From Planctomycetota bacterium (GTDB taxonomy: Bacteria; Planctomycetota; MHYJ01; JACPRB01), in contig JACPRC010000118.1 in assembly GCA_016190175.1 (NCBI GenBank), forward strand, positions 1 through 41,375: DNA of 41,375 nt. Reading direction: 5' to 3'. Below are positions 1 through 7,691 of the stretch, piece after piece (the first letter of the stretch is position 1; the number at the start of each line of letters is the position of its first letter). Made by a program: the position numbers and the translations under genes. A model generated the notes under the pieces. It was not told the DNA's origin, did not search any database, and saw nothing but the letters and a program-made list of their open reading frames with translations.

Positions 1-1053
1 CTGAAGTGCGCCGACGTCGGAAATGACCCTACAGGCCCCTTGCTGGCAGGCTACGGCACGGAGGACCTCCCCACAGATCCTGGCCCCTCAGCGGCCCGCC
101 AGCGGCCTCCGGTTACCCATACCGTAGTGTCTGATTCACTGGGGACCACGAGGAACCGCCTGGCACGCATCCTGCCTGACGGGAGCTTGGATCCGAGCTG
201 GGACCCGAATGCGAACAGCAGTGTCTTGGCGCTCGCGGTGAGCGGTTCGACGGTCTACGCGGGGGGCTACTTCACGTTGATCGGCGGGACGCCGAGGAAC
301 TACTTGGCCGCCATCGGAACGAACGGGGTATTGGATCCGAACTGGAATCCGGGCGCGGACAGTTGGGTGTTCGCACTGGCGGTGAGCGGCTCGACGGTCT
401 ACGTGGGGGGCTGGTTCTCGACGATCAACTCGACGGCGAGAAGGAACTACCTGGCCGCCATCGGAACGGACGGCACGCTCCAGAGTTGGGACCCGAATGC
501 GAACGGCACGGTGAATGCGCTCGCGGTGAGCGGCACGACGGTCTACGCGGGGGGCGGGTTCACGACGATCGGCGGGACGGCGAGGAACCGTCTGGCCGCG
601 ATCGGGACGGACGGGACGCTTCAGAGCTGGAACCCGGATGCGAACAACACAGTGGCTTCGCTCGCGGTGGGGGGCTCGGCCGTCTACGCCGGGGGCTGGT
701 TCACGACGATCGGCGGGACGGCGAGGAACTATCTGGCCGCGATCGGGACGGACGGCACGCTGCAAAGCTGGGACCCGAATGCGAGCTACTCAGTGAATAC
801 GCTTGCGGTGAGCGGCACGACGGTCTACGCGGGGGGCCAGTTCTCGACGATTGGCGGGACGGTGAGGAATAAGTTGGCCGCGATCGGGACGGACGGCACG
901 CTCCAGAGCTGGAACCCGGATGCATACGGCTCCGTGTGGGTGGTCGCGGTGAGCGGCTCGACAGTCTACGCGGGCGGTGCTTTCACCACGATTGGCGGAC
1001 TGGGTCGAAGTTGCGTTGCCGCGATTGACGCCGTGACCGGGATCGCGCAGTAG
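1..1053 (+). CDS. DUF5122/delta-60-type beta-propeller repeat protein, probably 5'-truncated by the window edge
   Basis: Frame open to base 1. About six ~47-aa repeats of the form W[D/N]P[N/D]A...V.ALAVSG.TVYAGG.FTTIGGT.RN.LAAIGTDGTLQS. Confidence 0.75.
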   Translation: MKCADVGNDPTGPLLAGYGTEDLPTDPGPSAARQRPPVTHTVVSDSLGTTRNRLARILPDGSLDPSWDPNANSSVLALAVSGSTVYAGGYFTLIGGTPRNYLAAIGTNGVLDPNWNPGADSWVFALAVSGSTVYVGGWFSTINSTARRNYLAAIGTDGTLQSWDPNANGTVNALAVSGTTVYAGGGFTTIGGTARNRLAAIGTDGTLQSWNPDANNTVASLAVGGSAVYAGGWFTTIGGTARNYLAAIGTDGTLQSWDPNASYSVNTLAVSGTTVYAGGQFSTIGGTVRNKLAAIGTDGTLQSWNPDAYGSVWVVAVSGSTVYAGGAFTTIGGLGRSCVAAIDAVTGIAQ

Positions 1054-1084
1054 CCGGCGACCCCGCGGTTGGGCTCGGGCACGC

Positions 1085-2242
1085 TCACCGCGCCAGGCTT
1101 CTACGCCGCAGTCGGTCGCAGAACACCGCGAACGGGAGAACGTCGATTCCGTCGGAGGTTCGCCCCGTCTCGACCCCGAGATGGACCAGGAGCCGCGCCT
1201 TGAGGCCCGCCAACCCCTCGATCGCGCGCAGACCCCGGAAATGCTCGCCGCGGACGCGGGCCGACGCCTTCACCTCGAGGGCGAATCGCTCGCGCCCGGC
1301 CGACACCAGAAAGTCCACCTCCGTGTTTCGGGCCTCTGCCGGAGCCCAGTAGTGCACGGCGTCCCAGAGCCCGCGCACGTCGCGGTAGAGGCACAGCATC
1401 GCATGGACGAACCCCTCGAGAAGCGCCCCCCGTTCCTCCGCGATCGGGTCGCCCTTCGCGCCCTTGAGAGCGCGGACGAGCCCCGGATCGATGAAGTACA
1501 GCTTCGGGTGCTTGCGCTCGCGGACGCGCAGCTTCGCCTCGAAGGACGGCAGGAGCGCGACGATCAATGTGTCCTGGAGGACCTCCACGTAGCCGTGCAC
1601 CGTCGTCCGGGCGACGCCGGCGTCGCGGGCGACGTTGGAGACGTTCACGACCTGCCCGTGCAGAAGCGCCGCGATCGGGAGGAAGCGCGCGAATCCCTGC
1701 AGGTTCCGGACGGCCGCCTCCGCCTGGATCTCCTCCTTCAGATACAAACGCGCATAGGCGGCGAGGCGGTCCTCGGGGTCCTCGGACGTCCAGATGAGGG
1801 GGAGCGTTCCGATGCGCAAGGCGCGATGGAGATCGAACGCCTCGCCGAGCTCCTCGGGCGCAAACGGGTACATGGCGCGGCGCACCGCCCGGCCCGCCAG
1901 AAGATTCACTCCCGCACGCCGGAACTTCCGCGCGCTCGATCCGGTCAGCGCGAACCGCATCTTCCGTTCCTCGATGGCGCGATGGACTTCGTTGAGAAGG
2001 AAAGGGAGCCGCTGGACCTCGTCCACGACGACCCACGAGCCGGCCGGAAGCGCCCGCAACTCGCGCTCGAACAGGGAGACGTCGGCGAGGTACCGCTGGT
2101 ACCGCGCCTCGTCCAGGAGGTCGATGCGATGCGCGCGGGGGAAGTGCTCGCGCAGCCAGGTGGTCTTGCCGCTCCCCCGGGGGCCGAAGAGGAAGAACGA
2201 CGACTTCGGGGGGCGAAGAAGGCGTGGAAACATCACCGTCAT
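1085..2242 (-). CDS. AAA-family ATPase with DUF4143-like C-terminal domain
   Basis: P-loop FLFGPRGSGKTTWLREHF, Walker B-like WVVVDEVQRLP, and C-terminal EVDFLVSAGRERFALEVKAS typical of DUF4143 ATPases. Start at 2242 (MTVMFP) or 2233 (MFP). Confidence 0.85.
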   Translation of the reverse strand: MTVMFPRLLRPPKSSFFLFGPRGSGKTTWLREHFPRAHRIDLLDEARYQRYLADVSLFERELRALPAGSWVVVDEVQRLPFLLNEVHRAIEERKMRFALTGSSARKFRRAGVNLLAGRAVRRAMYPFAPEELGEAFDLHRALRIGTLPLIWTSEDPEDRLAAYARLYLKEEIQAEAAVRNLQGFARFLPIAALLHGQVVNVSNVARDAGVARTTVHGYVEVLQDTLIVALLPSFEAKLRVRERKHPKLYFIDPGLVRALKGAKGDPIAEERGALLEGFVHAMLCLYRDVRGLWDAVHYWAPAEARNTEVDFLVSAGRERFALEVKASARVRGEHFRGLRAIEGLAGLKARLLVHLGVETGRTSDGIDVLPFAVFCDRLRRRSLAR

Positions 2243-2360
2243 AATACGGCGTAATCCGACGATGTCCAGGACAATCCCTGCCGTCCGATTCGCGGCACGG
2301 CCGGGGGCGCCCCCGCCGGCGGGTTTCAAGCGTCGACCGAGGTTCGCGGGGGCGGTTCGG

Positions 2361-3302
2361 CTACTCGGACAGAAGCATCGGGGACGGATTGTTCGTCCAG
2401 TATCCCCCGGGAACTCCTCCGACGAACTCGACCGCTTTGGGCGAGGAGAGCGAGCCGTCGTCGTTCTCGTAGGCGGCCCAGATGGTCTCCTTCTTCCCCG
2501 GCCAGCCGTCTCCGAAGTAGAGGAAGTAGACCCAGACTCTTCCGGAGGCGTCCGTGGTGGCGCCGGGCACGCTGGCATGTTCCACCAGCGGCTGGTTCTC
2601 CGGGGTCCAGTTCAGCCCGTCGCCGCTGAAGGCGCGGTAGATCACGTGGGAATACGGCGTGCCGTCGCTCTCCGAAAGCGGAGGCGCGCACTTGTAGTAC
2701 ATCACGTAGCTTCCGTCCTTGCGTCGGGCCACCGTGGGATCCGCCGACATCGCCATCCCCGGAGGGTTCTCCGCCAGTCGCTTCCCCGATTCGGGTTCAT
2801 ACGTGAGCCCGTCCTGCGAGAAGGCGCTTCCGATTCCTTCATGTCCGAAGTACATGCGCCAACCGTCGTCCATCTCGAGGAAGTCCGGGTACTGATAGTC
2901 CCCGGAGAAGATCAGATCCGCCGCCGGGAAGAACGGAGTCTCCGCGTGCGAGGCGAAGCCGATTCCGAGGACTCCGTTTCCGCCGACGGCGCAGAAGGCC
3001 ACGCGCCAGACGTTGTCCTTGCCCCGTCGCACGGCAGGATCGGCCATGGCGGCATCCGACCATGTCTCCTCCTCGATCGTGAAGGTGAACCCGTCGGAGG
3101 ATACGGCGCTGCGCAACGTCTTCTTCCCTTGCCCCGTCGTCGGGTCGAGCGTGAAGAAGAGCCGACAGGTGCCTGGGCCGGACGAGGCTGTGGCCTGCCC
3201 GGAGGCGTCGACCGCGGCCGTATCCTCCGTTCCCGACGATCCCCCGCACGCTCCCAAGTCCGGAAGCAATCCCGCGAGGACGACCGCCCATGCGTGTTTC
3301 AT
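2361..3302 (-). CDS. Putative lipoprotein with glycosyl-hydrolase-like (GH43/five-bladed-propeller-like) domain
   Basis: N-terminus MKHAWAVVLAGLLPDLGACGG is lipobox-like. Repeated ADPAVRR / SADPTVARRKDGSYVMYY / PSPMLL blocks. Confidence 0.55.
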   Translation of the reverse strand: MKHAWAVVLAGLLPDLGACGGSSGTEDTAAVDASGQATASSGPGTCRLFFTLDPTTGQGKKTLRSAVSSDGFTFTIEEETWSDAAMADPAVRRGKDNVWRVAFCAVGGNGVLGIGFASHAETPFFPAADLIFSGDYQYPDFLEMDDGWRMYFGHEGIGSAFSQDGLTYEPESGKRLAENPPGMAMSADPTVARRKDGSYVMYYKCAPPLSESDGTPYSHVIYRAFSGDGLNWTPENQPLVEHASVPGATTDASGRVWVYFLYFGDGWPGKKETIWAAYENDDGSLSSPKAVEFVGGVPGGYWTNNPSPMLLSE

Positions 3303-3519
3303 GAAAGCCTCGCCTTCTCTCGTTCCACTTCGCGACACGGAAGACCTCGACCGTCACTCGCGGCACGCAGGGGCGGCCGGTGCGTGATGCGCTCCATCTC
3401 CCCGGAACCCCGGCGCTCGAGACGAACCTGCGGGGAGGCGGCGGCGAACAGGGCGGGGAGGAATGTCATGAGCACCGGAGAACCGTCGGGGAGCGACCGT
3501 GCCGGCTTCGTCGGGCCCG

Positions 3520-3599
3520 CCCTTGACACGGCGCCCGGTCCGGAAGACCGGACCGCCGAGAGCCGTGCGCCGCGTGTCGGGGCAGCGCCGCGTCAAGGG
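3520..3599. repeat. Branched palindromic element, copy A
   Basis: CCCTTGACACGGCGC...GCGCCGCGTCAAGGG with internal hairpin GGTCCGG-AAGA-CCGGACC. Termini shared with 36816-36897. Confidence 0.75.
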
Positions 3600-3654
3600 C
3601 CCGCGCAACTTTTGCCTCATTGAGGGGTTTATAGTAGGTGGGACTCTTCAATCA

Positions 3655-4626
3655 ATGAGCGCGCTCCTCATTCTGCTCTTCGTGCAGGACGGCAACCTGG
3701 TCCAGAACCCCGGCTTCGAGGACGGCCGGAAGGACCCCGCCCACTGGGACCGATGCGACGGACTCACGACCTTCTGGGAGAAGGACCCGCTGCGCCCCGG
3801 CAAGTGCATCCGCGTCTTCTCGCGCATCCACATCGACGACTACCACAAGCGGCTGGAGGAGATGAAGCTGGAGAATCCGCCGCCGCCGTCGAAACCGCGC
3901 GAGATCAAGGGCAAGGGCTACGACACGGTCGGAGGGCTCGACGGCGTCGGCTACTGGTCCGACTGGATCGACCTGAAGGCGGGGATGAGATACACGCTCA
4001 CCGCGGACGTGCGCTCCGAGGGCGGCAAGCCCAAGATCTTCGTCAAGGGGTACTCCGAGCTGCCCGTCGAGATCGACGACAACGGCAAGGCGAAGAAGGT
4101 TCTGATGCGGCGCGTGACCTTCAAGATCTACCTCGACTGCGACGGCGGCGACAAGTGGAAGACGAGCACCGTCACCTTCTGCCCCACGCACGACCGCGAG
4201 GACGTGAAGTGGGCACGCGTGATGCTCTACGGCTATTGGCCCGCGCAGAACTACTGGTTCGACAACATCCGCATCGTCGAAGCAGGCAAGGACCCCGAGG
4301 CGCCGAAGCGATGGGCCGCGCTCAAGGAGAAGGCGGAACAGCAGCAGCGGTCCGAGCGCGAGGCGCAGGTGAAGGAGGCGCGCTACTGCCTCGCGTACGT
4401 CCGCAAGGGGATCGAGCGGTACAAGGCGGACGTCGGCTCCCTCCCGCCGGGCCTGCGTGCGCTCGTCGAGGACCCAGGCGATCCGAAGTGGTGCGGCCCG
4501 TACGTCCTCGAGCTGGGCGACGATCCGTGGGGGAAGCCGTACCAGTACAAGCAGACGTCGGCCGGCTACGCGCTGAAGTCGCTGGGACCCGACGGGGCGG
4601 AGGGGGGCGGGGACGACGTCGAGTAG
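3655..4626 (+). CDS. Secreted-type protein: carbohydrate-binding-like N-terminal domain plus GspG-like C-terminal domain
   Basis: N-terminal NLVQNPGFEDG... module. C-terminal YKADVGSLPPGLRALVEDPGDPKWCGPYVL...DDPWGKPYQYK...SLGPDGAEGGGDDVE matches the type II secretion GspG C-terminal pattern. Confidence 0.65.
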   Translation: MSALLILLFVQDGNLVQNPGFEDGRKDPAHWDRCDGLTTFWEKDPLRPGKCIRVFSRIHIDDYHKRLEEMKLENPPPPSKPREIKGKGYDTVGGLDGVGYWSDWIDLKAGMRYTLTADVRSEGGKPKIFVKGYSELPVEIDDNGKAKKVLMRRVTFKIYLDCDGGDKWKTSTVTFCPTHDREDVKWARVMLYGYWPAQNYWFDNIRIVEAGKDPEAPKRWAALKEKAEQQQRSEREAQVKEARYCLAYVRKGIERYKADVGSLPPGLRALVEDPGDPKWCGPYVLELGDDPWGKPYQYKQTSAGYALKSLGPDGAEGGGDDVE

Positions 4627-4647
4627 CGGCGAAGGCGGAAGGAACGC

Positions 4648-4727
4648 GGGGAGACCCGGAGACAAGGAGATCAAGAGGCCGCGAGACATGGAGACCCGGA
4701 GACAGGGAGACCAGGGGATCGGGAGGC
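4648..4727. repeat. Degenerate 8-nt tandem array (NNGGAGAC) x10
   Basis: ggggagac|ccggagac|aaggagat|caagaggc|cgcgagac|atggagac|ccggagac|agggagac|caggggat|cgggaggc. Confidence 0.85.
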
Positions 4728-4778
4728 GGGGGGGCCGCGCGACGTCCTCGGCGTTGCCCCGTGGCGACCGCGCGCCTG

Positions 4779-4850
4779 CTGACCGGCGGTCATTTCCTGA
4801 CTCTCAGTCAGTGTATGACTCGCGGTCCGTCTCTGACCGCGGATCTCGGG
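4779..4850. repeat. Degenerate 18-nt tandem array x4
   Basis: CTGACCGGCGGTCATTTC|CTGACTCTCAGTCAGTGT|ATGACTCGCGGTCCGTCT|CTGACCGCGGATCTCGGG; TGAC cores at 4780, 4798, 4816, 4834. Confidence 0.75.
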
Positions 4851-4863
4851 AGGGGCGGGGACG

Positions 4864-6858
4864 ATGTTGAGCAGCCTCGCGATCCTCCTGCTGGCGCAGG
4901 CCGCCGACTGGTGGAATCCCGACTGGTCCCACCGCCGCACGATCTCCGTCACCGACACCGTCCGCGGATCCCACGCCGCCGACCTCGCCCTCGTCGAAGT
5001 CCCCACGCTCGGCGTCGCGAATCCCGACGGAAGCGACTACCGCATCATCGACCGCGAGGGCAAGGAAATCCCCGTCCGCGTCGTCGCGAGCGGCTTCGAG
5101 GACCGCGCGCTCCTCGCCTTCGAAGTCGAGTATCGCGGCAACTACACGCTGTACTTCGGCAACCCCAGGGCGAAGGCGCCCGCGCAGGCGCCGGAGTTCC
5201 GCGCCGGCCTGATCCTCGAGGTCCGCGAGCTCGGGCAAGGCAATCCCCGCGACTGGCGTGGGATGCAGAAGCTCCTCGACGCGAGCCCCAAGGTCCTCGG
5301 CCGCTGGTGGGTGCCGGGCATCGCTCTCGGCTTCAACCCGATGGGACCGTGGGACCGCGGGATCTTCCTCTTCACCGGCACGCTGTACTGTCCGACGGAC
5401 GGCACGTATGCGTTCGCCACGAACTCGTTCGACGCCTCCTTCGTGCTCATCGACGGGCAGGTCGTGGCGGAATGGCCCGGGTGGCACGGCGCGGGGGGCG
5501 GGGAGCGGGGCGGCCACGAGGGCAAGATCGAGCTGAAGGCGGGGCCGCACCGCATCGAGTACGTGAACGCGTTTCGCAGCCACGGCGCCTGCTCCGCCGG
5601 CTGGCAGCGCCCCGGCGACAAGCGGCTCGCTCCCTTCCAGCGCGAGGCCTTCGTGGGCTACTACGTGGCGCGGCCGGGGCCAGCGGAGTCGAAGGAAGGG
5701 CCCGTCGCCGACTTCGAGTGGATCCTCGACGACGACCTCGGGCTCGAAGGGCGCCGCGTCACCGCCGTCCGGTTCCTGCCGCTCCTCCGGGGCAAGAACT
5801 GCCGGTGGTCCTTCGGCGACGGCGTCACGAGTGTCGAGACGTCGCCCGTCCACGTCTTCCTGGAGGCGTCCGTCTTCGACGTCGCGCTGGAAGTGGACGG
5901 GAAGAAGACGGCGCAGAGGGTCCGCGTCGCGCCCGCGCGCGGCCACCTGGGCAAGGGGTACGAACGCCGGATCGCCGATTACGCGGACCGGATCCACGCG
6001 TACTCGACCGAAGGGCTTTCCGCCGCCGCGTGCTTCGAGATGGGGATGATCTGCCACGAGGCGCGGCGCACGGATTCCGCGATGCGCGCCTTCCGGGCGG
6101 CGCTCGAGAAGGGCTGGAAGCCCGCGAACGCCGAGGAAGGGCGCTGGATCCTGCGCCTCTACGAGCTCTACCGCGACGCGGGGAAGTACGACGACGCCGT
6201 CTGGGTCTGCGACCATGTCCTCAAGTCGCAGCCCGCGGACGCGATCGCGGCGACCGCGCTCGCGCTGAAGGCGGAGATCCTGTACGACTACCAGGACCGC
6301 CGCGACGAGGCGGAGGCCTGCTGCAAACTCGTCCTCGAGAAGCACCGCGCCGCGGGCACGGACTTCGTGCGGTGGGCCTACATCCGCAGCGGCGAGCTCG
6401 CGCTCGCGCGCGGCGACCGCGACGGGGCGAAGAAGGTCCTCGAGGACGCGCAGTACTCCGACAAGTGGAAGAAGTGGACGGGCGACTTCGACCTGAGCGA
6501 GGGGGCCCACTCCATCAATTTCGAGGAGTACCTGCGGAAGGGCGAGTTCGAGGCTGCGTTCAAGGAGGTCGCGTCCTGGACGTGGGAGAAGCCGGCGGAG
6601 ATCTTGCGCGGCACCCCGCGCCACATGCGCGGACGCGTCTTCCTGGCGATGAAGAAGCACGAGCTCGCGGTGCGGGAGTTCGAGCGCGCCCTCGCCGCGG
6701 ACCCGCAGGCGCCGTTCCTCGACGAGGCGCTCTTCTGGAAGGGCGAGGCGCACCTGGCGCTCAAGCAGGCCGACAAGGCGCGCGAGTGCTTCGAGCGCAT
6801 CGTGCGCGAGTTCCCGGAATCCAGTCTCGCCGCGAAGGCGAAGGAGAAGCTGAAGTAG
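4864..6858 (+). CDS. Multidomain extracellular protein: DUF2341-like, PA14-like, PKD-like and TPR regions
   Basis: WWNPDWSHRRTISV (DUF2341-like). GTLYCPTDGTYAFATNSFDASFVLIDG (PA14-like). CRWSFGDGVTSVETSPVHVF (PKD). C-terminal TPRs including AVREFERALAADPQAPFLDEALFWKGEAHLALKQADKARECFERIVREFPES. Confidence 0.75.
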   Translation: MLSSLAILLLAQAADWWNPDWSHRRTISVTDTVRGSHAADLALVEVPTLGVANPDGSDYRIIDREGKEIPVRVVASGFEDRALLAFEVEYRGNYTLYFGNPRAKAPAQAPEFRAGLILEVRELGQGNPRDWRGMQKLLDASPKVLGRWWVPGIALGFNPMGPWDRGIFLFTGTLYCPTDGTYAFATNSFDASFVLIDGQVVAEWPGWHGAGGGERGGHEGKIELKAGPHRIEYVNAFRSHGACSAGWQRPGDKRLAPFQREAFVGYYVARPGPAESKEGPVADFEWILDDDLGLEGRRVTAVRFLPLLRGKNCRWSFGDGVTSVETSPVHVFLEASVFDVALEVDGKKTAQRVRVAPARGHLGKGYERRIADYADRIHAYSTEGLSAAACFEMGMICHEARRTDSAMRAFRAALEKGWKPANAEEGRWILRLYELYRDAGKYDDAVWVCDHVLKSQPADAIAATALALKAEILYDYQDRRDEAEACCKLVLEKHRAAGTDFVRWAYIRSGELALARGDRDGAKKVLEDAQYSDKWKKWTGDFDLSEGAHSINFEEYLRKGEFEAAFKEVASWTWEKPAEILRGTPRHMRGRVFLAMKKHELAVREFERALAADPQAPFLDEALFWKGEAHLALKQADKARECFERIVREFPESSLAAKAKEKLK

Positions 6859-6936
6859 CCTCGTAGCGCGAACGACGCCATTTGATGCCTCCACGCCGTC
6901 CCGCTTGATCCGAGTTGAAATCGGCTCGCACGATTG

Positions 6937-6963
6937 TTGACAGCCCTGAAGCAACCTGATACT
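6937..6963 (+). promoter_or_regulatory. Candidate promoter of the MamI-like gene
   Basis: TTGACA (6937-6942), 15-nt spacer, GATACT (6958-6963). The spacer is short. Confidence 0.35.
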
Positions 6964-6998
6964 TCTCTGACGCGCATGCCTCTCGTCCCGCAGACAGC

Positions 6999-7640
6999 AT
7001 GAAGATCCAGATGTCGGCCCTCAAGAAGGCATTGGCCTTCCTGAACAACCATCGTGAGGCCTTCTTCAAGGCCCGTCAATACGCAGAAGAGACAGGTCAC
7101 ACCGTCCCGAGCGACACGAAGTCATCTTCCCAGATCCTGGTCAGCATTCTCACCGGCACGAGCGGCCTGCATCGGAAGAAAGGACGCGATCTTGAGGACG
7201 GATCGGACGTCAAGGCCGCAAACGCGTGGGACGCCATCGACGTCCCCAGGTTCAATGGCGTCCTGCCCGCAGGTCGAAAGAAGATGTACGGGGACGTATC
7301 CGCGCTGGACGACATGCCGTTCGTCTATTTCGTGCTTTGGGATCGAGCGACTGGGCTCGCCGGGTCGGAACGGTGTCGTGTGTGGGTCGTCCGTCCCAAG
7401 GTCGACGCCACGTTCAGAGCGGTCGCGGACCGTTGGTACAAGGCTCGCGAGCGTGGGGAGATCACGAGCGACAACTTCCAGTTGCACCCGCCGATCGGTG
7501 ATGAGAGCAATCTCGTCACGAACGAAGCGGGGAATCTCCTCTTGCCCCTGTTCTTTCGCGCCGACTTCGACGGCCGGAAGTACAGGTTGAAGATCGTGGC
7601 TCCGGAAGCCCGAACATCCGCTGAGTGCCGCCCCGAGTAG
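6999..7640 (+). CDS. Putative type II restriction endonuclease, MamI-like family
   Basis: SSSQILVSILTGTSGLHRKKGRDLEDGSDVKAANAWDAIDVPRFNGV...FVYFVLWD...CRVWVVRPKVDATFR...NFQLHPP resembles the MamI family as I recall it. Convergent with a DNA methyltransferase gene. Confidence 0.6.
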   Translation: MKIQMSALKKALAFLNNHREAFFKARQYAEETGHTVPSDTKSSSQILVSILTGTSGLHRKKGRDLEDGSDVKAANAWDAIDVPRFNGVLPAGRKKMYGDVSALDDMPFVYFVLWDRATGLAGSERCRVWVVRPKVDATFRAVADRWYKARERGEITSDNFQLHPPIGDESNLVTNEAGNLLLPLFFRADFDGRKYRLKIVAPEARTSAECRPE

Positions 7641-7691
7641 ACGTTCCGGATTCGACTGGTGTCTGCAGACAAGCCCTGGGCGCACAGCCTG

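Noticed and set aside
136-765. 209-aa antisense ORF with repeated VRPDRGQ.VPRRPADRREPAP
   Set aside because: Its repetitiveness is inherited from the propeller repeats on the other strand.
3753-6866. 1037-aa plus-strand ORF overlapping the GspG-like and PKD/TPR genes
   Set aside because: Arg-rich shadow frame crossing two well-supported genes on the same strand; no domain signal.
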